The notes under the pieces: model-generated
The model's database searches: none
What the model was told of the DNA's origin: nothing
Seen by the model: only the letters and a program-made list of their open reading frames with translations
Source of the DNA: an uncultured Clostridia bacterium
Lineage (GTDB): Bacteria > Bacillota > Clostridia > Oscillospirales > Acutalibacteraceae
Direction: 5' to 3'
DNA: 20,174 nt
Assembly: GCA_946006915.1 (NCBI GenBank)
Contig: CAMFZK010000002.1
Span: forward strand, 1-20,174
Made by a program: the position numbers and the translations under genes
Shown here: positions 7,006 to 15,500 of the stretch, in pieces
How the letters are laid out: each line of letters opens with the position of its first letter
Position numbering within the stretch: the stretch's first letter is position 1

Positions 7006-8382
7006 ATGAACGAAAAATCGGTCAACGATTACAACGCAATTACGCCACAGATTTTAAAATATTCCGATTACTGTATGGGTAACTGCCGTATTGAACCGCA
7101 ATTATACATTGAACACAAGGTGAACAGGGGACTTCGTGACCTTAACGGTAAGGGCGTGCTTACGGGACTTACGGAAATTTCCGAAATATTATCTAAAAGA
7201 AATGTTGACGGCGAGGAAGTGCCCTGCCCCGGTCGGCTTTATTACAGGGGTTACGGTATTGAAAAAATAGTTGCCGGCTTTATCGAAAACAACCGTTTCG
7301 GCTTTGAGGAAGTAGTTTATCTTCTTCTTTTCGGCAAACTTCCTAAAGCCGATGAACTTGAGGAGTTTAAGGGGGTATTGTCGTCATACCGCACTCTGCC
7401 CGGCTCATTTGTTAGAGATATTATTATGAAAGCGCCGTCAGCGGATATGATGAACTCGCTGGCAAGGAGTGTTCTAACCCTTTATTCTTACGACGAGAAG
7501 GCGGACTGCACCGATATTCCAAATGTCCTGCGCCAGTGCTTACAGCTAATAGCACGCTTTCCGTCTCTTTCGGTTTACGGCTACCACTCATATAATTACT
7601 ATATTAAAGGAAACGACAGTTTCTTTATTCACGAGCCACGCCCCGAACTTTCCACGGCGGAAAATATACTTTATATGCTGAGGATTGACGGTAAGTACAC
7701 CCCGCTTGAAGCAAAGGTGCTTGATGCGGCGCTTGTACTCCATGCCGAACACGGCGGCGGTAACAACTCAACCTTTACAACGCATGTTGTTTCCTCTTCG
7801 GGTACGGATACCTATTCGGCAATCGCAGCGGCGCTGGGATCGCTTAAAGGACCTAAACACGGCGGGGCAAATATAAAGGTTTGCGAAATGTTTAACGATA
7901 TTAAGGAGCATGTAAAGGACTGGGAGGACGAGCAAGAGGTTGCCTGCTATCTTAAAAAGATACTCAATAAGGAAACTTTTGACAGGGCAGGACTTATCTA
8001 CGGTATAGGACACGCAGTATATTCCGTATCCGACCCACGTGCTATGGTGCTTAAAGACTTTGTAAAGAGTCTTTCGGAGGAAAAGGGACTTGAAAAAGAA
8101 TACCGACTTTACAGTCTTGTTGAAACCCTTGCTCCGCAGATTATCGCAAGCGAGCGTAAGATGTATAAAGGGGTCAGCATAAATGTTGATTTTTACAGCG
8201 GTTTTGTTTACGATATGCTGGGACTTCCGCACGAACTTTACACTCCGCTTTTTGCTATTGCACGTATTGCGGGTTGGAGCGCACACAGAATTGAGGAACT
8301 TTTGAACGCCGGCAAGATAATCCGTCCCGCCTACAAAAGCGTTCAGCCGCAACGTGAATATATTAAAATGGAAGATAGGTAA
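7006..8382 (+). CDS. gltA: Citrate synthase (citrate/2-methylcitrate synthase family)
   Basis: A 458-residue citrate synthase, condensing oxaloacetate and acetyl-CoA to citrate. Catalytic and substrate residues are all visible: His249 in LHAEHGGG, His285 in KGPKHGGAN, His336 in YGIGHAVYSVSDPRA with Arg345, Asp395 in NVDFYSG, and Arg428 in WSAHRIEE. It is longer than the roughly 370-residue Bacillus enzymes because of an N-terminal extension of about 60 residues and insertions around 160-230. It stands alone: no aconitase or isocitrate dehydrogenase gene is nearby. In a fermenting anaerobe the likely role is the oxidative branch to glutamate. A 2-methylcitrate activity cannot be excluded, but no prp genes are seen. 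GAGGG precedes the ATG. The 139 bases after the fba terminator hold only a weak -10-like TATGAT. Confidence 0.93.
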   Translation: MNEKSVNDYNAITPQILKYSDYCMGNCRIEPQLYIEHKVNRGLRDLNGKGVLTGLTEISEILSKRNVDGEEVPCPGRLYYRGYGIEKIVAGFIENNRFGFEEVVYLLLFGKLPKADELEEFKGVLSSYRTLPGSFVRDIIMKAPSADMMNSLARSVLTLYSYDEKADCTDIPNVLRQCLQLIARFPSLSVYGYHSYNYYIKGNDSFFIHEPRPELSTAENILYMLRIDGKYTPLEAKVLDAALVLHAEHGGGNNSTFTTHVVSSSGTDTYSAIAAALGSLKGPKHGGANIKVCEMFNDIKEHVKDWEDEQEVACYLKKILNKETFDRAGLIYGIGHAVYSVSDPRAMVLKDFVKSLSEEKGLEKEYRLYSLVETLAPQIIASERKMYKGVSINVDFYSGFVYDMLGLPHELYTPLFAIARIAGWSAHRIEELLNAGKIIRPAYKSVQPQREYIKMEDR

Positions 8383-8401
8383 AACCTTTTAAACAACCGT
8401 T

Positions 8402-9232
8402 TTAGTGCTTGGAAGTTTTTGAAATATATTCTAAATACTCTTCCAAGCACATATTAAGTTGGTTCATTTTCTTTGCGGTGTTAATACCTACAAACCGCCA
8501 ATGCCAAGATTCGTGAATAACGCCGGTTATGGGTTGCTTTTCTTCCGAATAACGCATTACAAAACCGTAATTTTCGGCATTTTGTTTAAGCCATTCGTAC
8601 GCTTTGGTTTTTTCAAACGAACTGTTGGCACAGTTAATGTCAAGCGCCAAACCGGTGTGATGTTCGCTCGTTCCCGGACGTGCAACTATTGTAGCCGCCT
8701 TATCCTCTGCCTGTTCTTTTGGAACACCGTTTTGTATTTGCTTGTTAACCTGTTTTTCGAAAAGCATTTTTTGGGTATTGTAGGAACGGTAGGGTGACCA
8801 AACGCCTATGTCTATACCCTCTTTGCGGGCATTGTCAAGCATTGCTTTTAAATAAACCCATACGTCCTTGTCAATTTGGGTTAGCGAACCCTTTATATAC
8901 TCTTTCGGAATTTCGGTTAAGTTCCCCTCGTAATCATAATCGTCGGGCAAGGGGTTTTCGCCGTTTACAAGCAACAGTTTATTATAGGTTGCATCAAGCG
9001 TATATTCGCCTAATTGCACCGTTTTGGGTTCTTCGGGTTCTTCTTTGGAAGAAGTATCCGAAGAATTTTCGCTTTGTAAGGAAGAAGTGTCCTTGTTTTG
9101 CGGTTTTTCCGTAGTCTTTCGGTTTATTGCCGAAACAACAAAAACAATAATGCCGATTAAAGCCACCAAAACCAATGCAATAAAACCTAAAAACAAATTT
9201 CTTCTTAAAATTGCTTTTTGTCTTCTGTTCAA
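8402..9232 (-). CDS. VanY-like D-alanyl-D-alanine carboxypeptidase (peptidase M15B), membrane-anchored
   Basis: A 276-residue cell-wall enzyme. A basic N terminus and a hydrophobic segment (13-35) form a signal anchor. A Ser/Glu/Lys-rich linker (40-70) follows, then the zinc peptidase domain. TSEHHTGLALDI (188-199) gives the SxHxxGxAxD motif with ligands His191 and Asp198; HESWHW (240-245) gives catalytic Glu241 and ligand His244. Such enzymes trim the terminal D-Ala from peptidoglycan stem peptides; no vanHAX genes are nearby, so this is a housekeeping wall enzyme and not evidence of glycopeptide resistance. I place the start at a TTG (9232), which has AGGTGA five bases before it. A GTG at 9241 is also in frame but lies inside that AGGTGA. 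The Shine-Dalgarno overlaps the lepA stop, so the gene is probably coupled to lepA. Confidence 0.9.
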   Translation of the reverse strand: MNRRQKAILRRNLFLGFIALVLVALIGIIVFVVSAINRKTTEKPQNKDTSSLQSENSSDTSSKEEPEEPKTVQLGEYTLDATYNKLLLVNGENPLPDDYDYEGNLTEIPKEYIKGSLTQIDKDVWVYLKAMLDNARKEGIDIGVWSPYRSYNTQKMLFEKQVNKQIQNGVPKEQAEDKAATIVARPGTSEHHTGLALDINCANSSFEKTKAYEWLKQNAENYGFVMRYSEEKQPITGVIHESWHWRFVGINTAKKMNQLNMCLEEYLEYISKTSKH

Positions 9233-9241
9233 AAAAATCAC

Positions 9242-11047
9242 CTATTCGTCTAATTTTAAAACCGCCATAAACGCCTCTTGCGGTACTTCAACACTGCCTA
9301 AACGGCGCATACGCTTTTTACCTTCTTTTTGCTTTTCAAGAAGTTTCTTTTTACGGGTAATATCGCCCCCATAACATTTTGCAAGCACGTCTTTACGCAT
9401 TGCCTTAACCGTTTCACGTGCAATAACCTTGCCCGAAACCGCCACCTGAATAGGCACTTCAAACAACTGGCGGGGAATAAATTCTTTTAACTTTTCGGCA
9501 ATTTTACGTGCTCGTTTATACGAATTATCGGTATGAACAATAAACGAAAGAGCGTCTACCATATCTCCGGCAAGCAAAACGTCAAGTTTAACAAGTTTAG
9601 ATTTTTCGTAACCTTTGGGTTCGTAATCGTAACTTGCATACCCCTTTGTGCGGGATTTAAGTGCATCAAAAAAGTCGTAAACAATTTCACCCATAGGTAA
9701 AATGTAATGAATATCCACACGGTCACCAATATATTTCATATCGGTATAAACGCCTCGGCGTTCTTCGCAAAGTTGCATAATTGTGCCGACATATTCACTC
9801 GGGGAATAGATGTGAACATCGGCAACCGGCTCTAACGCCTCTGCAATGGTTGCGGGGTCGGGGTAGTTTGTCGGGTTGTCCACCGTTACGGTTTCGCCGT
9901 TTGTTAAAACAAACTTGTATTCAACGCTCGGTGCGGTGGTCACAAGGTCTAAATTATACTCCCTTTCAAGCCGTTCTTGTATAATTTCCATGTGTAAAAG
10001 TCCCAAAAATCCGCAACGGAAACCAAACCCCAAAGCGTTGGAACTTTCGGGTTCAAAAAGCAGCGAAGCATCGTTCAGTTGCAATTTATCAAGTGCATCA
10101 CGCAGGTCGGGGTATTTTGCACCGTCAGCCGGGTAAATACCGCAAAACACAACGGGATTAACCTTTCTGTACCCCTCAAGCGGTGTGGGAATCGGGTTTT
10201 CTGCCAAGGTAATAGTGTCACCCACACGGGCTTCACTAACGGTTTTAATAGATGCCGCCAAGTAGCCGACTTCGCCCACCTCTAAAACGTCACACGGTTC
10301 TAAACAGGTGGCACGCTTTCTTCCGAGTTCCACAATGTCAAATGTAGCGCCGGTAGCCATCATTTTAATGGCATCGCCCGACTTAATTTTACCGCTCATA
10401 ACACGGAAGTATACAATTACACCCTTATACGGGTCATAGTAAGAGTCAAAAATCAATGCCGAAAGGGGTGCGTTGACGTCCCCCTTTGGTGCGGGAATTT
10501 CGGTTACTATTTTTTCCAAAACTTCTTCAATATTTACCCCTGTTTTTGCGGAAATTAAGGGTGCATTGTCAGCCGGGATACCTATAATATCCTCTATTTC
10601 CGCCTTAACACGTTCCGGCTCGGCAGAGGGCAGGTCAATTTTATTTATTACAGGCAAAATTTCAAGCCCGTGGTCAACCGCCAAATAGGTATTGGCAAGG
10701 GTTTGCGCCTCAATCCCCTGCGAAGCGTCAACAATAAGCACCGCTCCCTCACAAGCGGCAAGCGAACGTGAAACTTCGTAGTTAAAGTCAACGTGACCGG
10801 GAGTATCTATTAAATTAAGTTCGTAACGGTTGCCGTCCTTTGCGTCGTAATAAAGGGTAACGGCGTGGGCTTTAATGGTAATGCCACGCTCCCGTTCCAA
10901 ATCCATACTGTCAAGTATCTGTTCTTCCATATCCCTGCTTGCAACCGACTGGGTAAGTTCCAGCAAACGGTCAGCCAAGGTGGACTTGCCGTGGTCTATA
11001 TGTGCTACTATGCAAAAATTTCTAATCTTATCTAACGGAAATGACAC
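9242..11047 (-). CDS. lepA: Elongation factor 4 (LepA), ribosomal back-translocase GTPase
   Basis: A 601-residue translational GTPase of normal LepA length. G1 is AHIDHGKST (15-23), the switch I region RGITIKA is at 54-60, G3 is DTPGHVDF (81-88) and G4 is NKID (135-138). The LepA-specific C-terminal domain is present and ends GSVEVPQEAFMAVLKLDE. LepA binds ribosomes and affects stalled or mistranslocated complexes and 30S assembly. The start is a GTG with AAAGGAG 8 bases before it. An in-frame ATG two codons upstream is followed directly by TAA and so cannot start LepA. The D,D-carboxypeptidase gene follows without a gap. A divergent promoter separates it from the pyr operon. Confidence 0.97.
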   Translation of the reverse strand: MSFPLDKIRNFCIVAHIDHGKSTLADRLLELTQSVASRDMEEQILDSMDLERERGITIKAHAVTLYYDAKDGNRYELNLIDTPGHVDFNYEVSRSLAACEGAVLIVDASQGIEAQTLANTYLAVDHGLEILPVINKIDLPSAEPERVKAEIEDIIGIPADNAPLISAKTGVNIEEVLEKIVTEIPAPKGDVNAPLSALIFDSYYDPYKGVIVYFRVMSGKIKSGDAIKMMATGATFDIVELGRKRATCLEPCDVLEVGEVGYLAASIKTVSEARVGDTITLAENPIPTPLEGYRKVNPVVFCGIYPADGAKYPDLRDALDKLQLNDASLLFEPESSNALGFGFRCGFLGLLHMEIIQERLEREYNLDLVTTAPSVEYKFVLTNGETVTVDNPTNYPDPATIAEALEPVADVHIYSPSEYVGTIMQLCEERRGVYTDMKYIGDRVDIHYILPMGEIVYDFFDALKSRTKGYASYDYEPKGYEKSKLVKLDVLLAGDMVDALSFIVHTDNSYKRARKIAEKLKEFIPRQLFEVPIQVAVSGKVIARETVKAMRKDVLAKCYGGDITRKKKLLEKQKEGKKRMRRLGSVEVPQEAFMAVLKLDE

Positions 11048-11078
11048 TTACATTTCTCCTTTAACTATACTCATATTA

Positions 11079-11107
11079 ACTATACCACATTTCCTTTCAT
11101 TTTACAA
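11079..11107 (-). promoter_or_regulatory. Sigma-A promoter of lepA
   Basis: On the minus strand, a TTGTAA -35 box (11107-11102), a 17-base spacer and a TATAGT -10 box (11084-11079). Transcription would start near 11072, leaving a leader of about 25 bases. A second TATAGT at 11069-11064 has no good -35 partner. Confidence 0.72.
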
Positions 11108-11139
11108 ATTATTTATTTTAAATTTTGGTTGCAATTTTC

Positions 11140-11168
11140 TTGACAATATTTATACGGCGTGGTAGAAT
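11140..11168 (+). promoter_or_regulatory. Sigma-A promoter of the pyr operon
   Basis: A perfect TTGACA -35 box (11140-11145), a 17-base spacer and a TAGAAT -10 box (11163-11168). The start point should fall near 11175, just before the first leader hairpin, so the whole attenuator lies in the transcript. Confidence 0.88.
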
Positions 11169-11182
11169 ATATAAAGTAAATA

Positions 11183-11218
11183 AATCTTTAAACACGGTGC
11201 TGTGACGCCGGCAAGATT
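11183..11218 (+). promoter_or_regulatory. Candidate PyrR-binding hairpin 1 (anti-antiterminator)
   Basis: The lower stem AATCTT (11183-11188) pairs perfectly with AAGATT (11213-11218). An A-rich internal loop follows, then the upper stem CGGTG (11195-11199) pairs with CGCCG (11206-11210), closing a six-base loop CTGTGA. The Bacillus PyrR-binding loop has the same plan: lower stem, purine-rich bulge, short upper stem and hexaloop CNGNGA. The loop matches in full; the closing base pair is swapped (G-C for C-G) but pairing is kept. Its 3' strand includes part of a segment that pairs with the terminator's 5' arm. Confidence 0.7.
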
Positions 11219-11287
11219 GCAATATGTAATAACAGTTTTGTAGCCCCGTGGGGTTATACTGTTTGTTGTGCGTATAACACCTTGCCG
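11209..11287 (+). promoter_or_regulatory. Antiterminator helices of the pyr leader
   Basis: Two helices would block the terminator's 5' arm. CGGCAAG (11209-11215) is a perfect complement of CTTGCCG (11281-11287). GTTATAC (11253-11259) is a perfect complement of GTATAAC (11272-11278). Together they cover 11272-11287, nearly the whole 5' arm. The first excludes hairpin 1 and the second excludes hairpin 2, as expected for a riboregulator with alternative folds. The folding is by eye. Confidence 0.6.
11231..11263 (+). promoter_or_regulatory. Leader hairpin 2, second PyrR-loop-like element
   Basis: The outer stem AACAGT (11231-11236) pairs with ACTGTT (11258-11263). The inner stem TAGCCC (11241-11246) pairs with GGGTTA (11251-11256) around loop CGTG. 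The 14-base core at 11242-11255 fits 10 of the 12 fixed positions of the PyrR-binding consensus ARUCCNGNGAGGYU. The differences are U to C at position 3, where pairing is kept, and A to G at loop position 10. The internal loop is U-rich and not purine-rich. Confidence 0.5.
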
Positions 11288-11305
11288 AACGGCAGGGTGT
11301 TTTTT
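11276..11305 (+). terminator. Attenuator terminator of the pyr operon
   Basis: AACACCTTGCC (11276-11286) pairs with GGCAGGGTGTT (11291-11301) in an 11-pair stem with one T-G wobble and a GAAC tetraloop. The T-run covers 11300-11305. It ends 19 bases before the pyrC start, so transcripts that use it never reach the operon. This placement, with competing upstream pairings, marks it as a regulated attenuator. Confidence 0.9.
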
Positions 11306-11324
11306 GAAAGAGAGGGCTTAGAAA

Positions 11325-12524
11325 ATGAAAACCGTAATAAAAAACGCAAAAGTTTATGAAAGCGGGAAATTCATTATTAAAGACTTTTCGGCTGATTTAG
11401 GTATTACTGTTTCTAATATAGATAATTTGTTTGTTTTTCCGGCTTTTTGTGATGTGCACGTTCATTTACGAGAGCCGGGTTTTTCATATAAAGAAACAAT
11501 AAAAAGCGGAACTGCGGCATCTGCCAAAGGCGGATATACCGACGTTTGCGCAATGCCAAACCTTAACCCCGTGCCGGACAGTCCGGAGCATTTAAAAGCA
11601 CAGACCGACATTATAGAAAAAGATGCCGTGATAAATGTTCACCCCTACTGCGCTATAACGGTGGGGCAAAAAGGGCAAGAGTTAGTACCCTTTTCGGAAC
11701 TGAAAGACGCTTTTGCCTTTTCGGATGACGGCAGGGGTGTTCAGTCACGTGAAATGATGCGTGACGCTATGATAAAAGCCAAAAGTTTAGGTAAAATGAT
11801 TGTTGCCCACTGTGAAGACAACAGTTTACTTAACGGCGGTTACATTCACGACGGCGAATATGCCAAACTTCACAGGCACAAGGGCATTTGCAGTGAGAGT
11901 GAATGGGGACCTATTAAACGTGATTTGGAACTTGCAAAAGAAACGGGTTGCAAATACCACGTTTGCCACATTTCCACCAAAGAGAGCGTTGAACTTATAA
12001 GAAAAGCCAAGGCGCAAGGGGTGGATGTCACCTGCGAAACCGCTCCCCATTATTTAGTGTTTAACGATACGGACTTAAAAGAGGACGGCAGTTTTAAAAT
12101 GAACCCGCCGATTAGAAGCGAAGAAGACCGTTTGGCACTTATAGAGGGTATAAAAGACGGCACTATTGATATGATAGCAACCGACCACGCCCCCCATAGC
12201 GCCGAAGAAAAATCCAAAGGACTCGAAAAAAGTGCTTTCGGAATAGTAGGAATAGAAACGGCATTTTCGGTTATGTATACCCACCTTGTCAAAACAGGTG
12301 TTATAACTTTGGAAAAACTAATTGAAATTATGGCAATTAACCCACGTAAGAGGTTTAATATACCCCAAAACGGCTTTACCGTTTGGAATTTGGAAGAAGA
12401 ATTTACGGTAGACCCCGAAAAATTCCTTTCCAAAGGCAAATCAACCCCGTTTAAGGGTAAAAAACTTTACGGTGTTTGCGAAATGACGGTTATGAACAAC
12501 CAAGTAAAATACATTAAGGAGTAA
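11325..12524 (+). CDS. pyrC: Dihydroorotase (class I)
   Basis: A 399-residue amidohydrolase that cyclises N-carbamoyl-aspartate to dihydroorotate, the third step of UMP synthesis. DVHVHLREPG (43-52) holds two zinc ligands and the substrate-binding Arg49. FSDDG (132-136), HCED (162-165) and CHIS (214-217) supply further metal ligands, and ATDHAPH (285-291) the catalytic Asp287. The HLREPG signature and an Asp at the metal bridge fit the class I (Bacillus PyrC) group. It is about 25 residues shorter than typical because the N-terminal strand region before the metal site is compact. GAGAGGG precedes the ATG. It is the first gene of the operon, directly after the attenuator, and ends five bases before carB. 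Confidence 0.96.
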   Translation: MKTVIKNAKVYESGKFIIKDFSADLGITVSNIDNLFVFPAFCDVHVHLREPGFSYKETIKSGTAASAKGGYTDVCAMPNLNPVPDSPEHLKAQTDIIEKDAVINVHPYCAITVGQKGQELVPFSELKDAFAFSDDGRGVQSREMMRDAMIKAKSLGKMIVAHCEDNSLLNGGYIHDGEYAKLHRHKGICSESEWGPIKRDLELAKETGCKYHVCHISTKESVELIRKAKAQGVDVTCETAPHYLVFNDTDLKEDGSFKMNPPIRSEEDRLALIEGIKDGTIDMIATDHAPHSAEEKSKGLEKSAFGIVGIETAFSVMYTHLVKTGVITLEKLIEIMAINPRKRFNIPQNGFTVWNLEEEFTVDPEKFLSKGKSTPFKGKKLYGVCEMTVMNNQVKYIKE

Positions 12525-12529
12525 CAAAA

Positions 12530-15500
12530 ATGGCAAAAAGAAAAGACATTAAAAAGATTTTAATTATCGGTTCAGGTCCTATTGTTATAGGTCAGGCGGC
12601 TGAATTTGACTATGCCGGCACACAGGCGTGTTTAGCACTAAAGGAGGAGGGGTACGAAGTTGTGCTTTGCAACTCTAACCCCGCTACCATTATGACCGAC
12701 ACTACCATTGCCGATAAGGTATATATGGAACCCTTAACACTTGAATTTGTGGCAAAGGTAATCCGTTACGAAAGACCGGATGCCATTGTTCCGGGAATAG
12801 GCGGTCAAACCGGTCTTAACCTTGCTATGCAACTTGAAGAAAAGGGCGTTTTAAAAGAATGCGGTGTTGAACTTTTAGGTACAAGCAGTAAAAGTATTGA
12901 ACGTGCCGAAGACCGAGAACTATTTAAAGAACTTTGCGAATCAATAGGCGAGCCAACCATTCCGTCCGAAATCACCTACGATTTAGAGCAGGCAAAGAAA
13001 GCCGCAAAAGAAATCGGTTATCCGGTTGTACTTCGTCCCGCATTTACATTGGGCGGTACAGGCGGCGGTTTTGCATACAACGAACAAGACCTTATTGAAA
13101 TCGGTGTTAATGCTTTCAAATTATCCCCCGTTCATCAGGTTTTGATTGAAAAAAGCGTTAAAGGTTACAAAGAAATTGAATTTGAAGTTATGCGTGACAG
13201 TAACGATACCGCCATTACCATTTGCGGTATGGAAAACATTGACCCTGTCGGTGTTCACACGGGTGACTCTATTGTTGTAGCGCCTATTATGACCCTTAAC
13301 GACAAAGACCTTAAAATGCTTAACGACAGCGCAATTAAGATTATCCGTGAACTTAAAATAGAGGGCGGCTGCAATGTGCAGTTTGCACTCAACCCCGAAA
13401 GCAGTGAATACTACCTTATTGAAGTAAACCCACGTGTTTCACGTTCTTCGGCGCTTGCTTCTAAAGCCAGCGGATACCCCATAGCACGTGTTACCGCTAA
13501 AATTGCGGTGGGTATGGCTTTGGAGGATATCGCCATCGCCAACACAAATGCCTCTTTTGAACCGCAACTTGACTATGTTGTGGCAAAATTGCCCCGTTTC
13601 CCGTTTGATAAATTCGCTTCGGCACAAAACACACTCGGTACACAGATGAAAGCCACCGGTGAAGTTATGGGTATTGGCAGTAATTTGGAAGAATGTTTAC
13701 TGAAATCGGTTCGTTCGCTTGAAATAGGTGCTTGCCACTTCCATTTGCCTAAATTTGATAATATGAGTGTTGACGAATTGTTCGACTATATTAAAGAATT
13801 TAAGGATGATAATATTTTCGCCATTGCCGAACTTTTGCGTAAAGGTGCTACGGTAGATAAAATTCACGAAGTGACAAAAATTACCGCTTACTTCTTACAA
13901 TCGGTTAAAAAGATTACCGATATGGAAGTAACCGTTAAGAATAACAAAGGCGATTTTGAAACCTTAAAAGCCGCAAAAGAAATGGGCTTTTCGGACAAGT
14001 TTATTGCAAAACTTTGGGAAGAAAAGGAAATTGATGTTTACAAAATTCGTAAAGATAAAGGACTTTTCCCGGTTTATAAAATGGTTGATACTTGCCATAC
14101 AAATGCATATATTCCGTATTTCTATTCTTCCTACCACGACAAAAACGCATCTAAACTTACCGACAAAAAGAAGATTATTGTTTTGGGTGCAGGGCCTATC
14201 CGTATAGGTCAGGGTGTTGAGTTTGACTATTCTACGGTACACGCCGTAACCACCATAAAGAAGTCGGGGTACGAGGCAATCATCATAAACAACAACCCCG
14301 AAACCGTTTCTACCGACTATACCACGGCGGACAAACTGTATTTTGAACCCCTTACCGCCGAAGACGTTATGAACATTATTGAGTTTGAAAAACCCGAAGG
14401 CGTTATTGCATCTTTGGGCGGTCAAACTGCCATTAACCTTGCCGAACCCTTGCGTGAACGTGGGGTTAAGATTATCGGCACAGACTGTGACGCTATTGAA
14501 CGTGCCGAAAACCGTGACAGTTTTGAAAAGATTTTGCGTGAACTTAATATTCCCCAACCAAAGGGCAAAGCCGTTACCAAAATTGAAGACGGTATTAAGG
14601 CCGCAAGTGAAATCGGTTATCCTGTACTTGTTCGCCCCTCTTTTGTATTGGGCGGCCGTGCAATGCAAATAGTTGCCGACGAAAATCAGTTAAGACATTA
14701 CCTTAAAACTGCGGTTGAAATTGACGAAGACCGCCCTGTTTTGGTTGACAAATACATTCAGGGTAAAGAGGTTGAGGTTGACGCTATCTGCGACGGCAGA
14801 GATGTATTTATCCCCGGCATTATGGAACTTGTTGAACGTACAGGCGTTCACAGCGGTGACTCTATAAGTGTTTACCCCGCCTTTAGTATTTCAAACAAGG
14901 TAAAAGGCATTATTTTGCAGTATGCCAAAAAGTTGGGGTTAGGTATTGGCATTGTCGGTCTTTACAACATTCAGTTTATTGTGGACGAAAACGAAAATGT
15001 TTACATTATAGAAGTAAACCCACGTTCTTCAAGAACCGTTCCTTTCCTTTCAAAAGCCACAGGGTACAGTCTTGCCGATATTGCAACCGAAGTTATTATG
15101 GGAAAATCACTTAAAGAACAAGGCATTTTTGATATTTACCCCACCGAAAAGGACCGTTGGTATGTTAAAGTTCCGGTATTTTCTTTCAACAAAATCCGCG
15201 GACTTGATGCCTACCTCTCACCCGAAATGAAATCTACCGGCGAAGCAATAGGTTACGACGATAAACTCAACCGTGCCCTTTCCAAAGCACTGCAGGCAAG
15301 CGGTATGAAGGTGCAAAACTACGGTACTGTGTTTGTAACCATAGCCGATAAGGACAAGCAAGAGGCATTGCCGTTGGTTCGCCGTTTTTACAACCTCGGA
15401 TTTAATATAGAGGCAACCTCGGGTACTGCCGCATTCTTAAAGCAAAACGGAATTAACACAAGGGTATTAAAGAAAATCGAAGAAGACCCCGACGAAATCC

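Noticed and set aside
6668..7009. Plus-strand open frame of 113 codons overlapping the end of fba and its terminator
   Set aside because: It runs through the strong fba terminator, has no ribosome site and is a shadow of the aldolase gene in another frame.
8402..9232. Glycopeptide resistance gene vanY
   Set aside because: The M15B motifs fit, but no vanHAX, vanRS or mobile element is present. Housekeeping D,D-carboxypeptidases of this family are common.
11224..11229. ATG TAA in the pyr leader as a leader peptide or start-stop element
   Set aside because: There is no Shine-Dalgarno sequence upstream, and the bases are explained by the folded leader.
13964..14668. Minus-strand open frame of 234 codons inside carB
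   Set aside because: It lies wholly within the conserved coding sequence of carB, is antisense to it and shows no recognisable motif.
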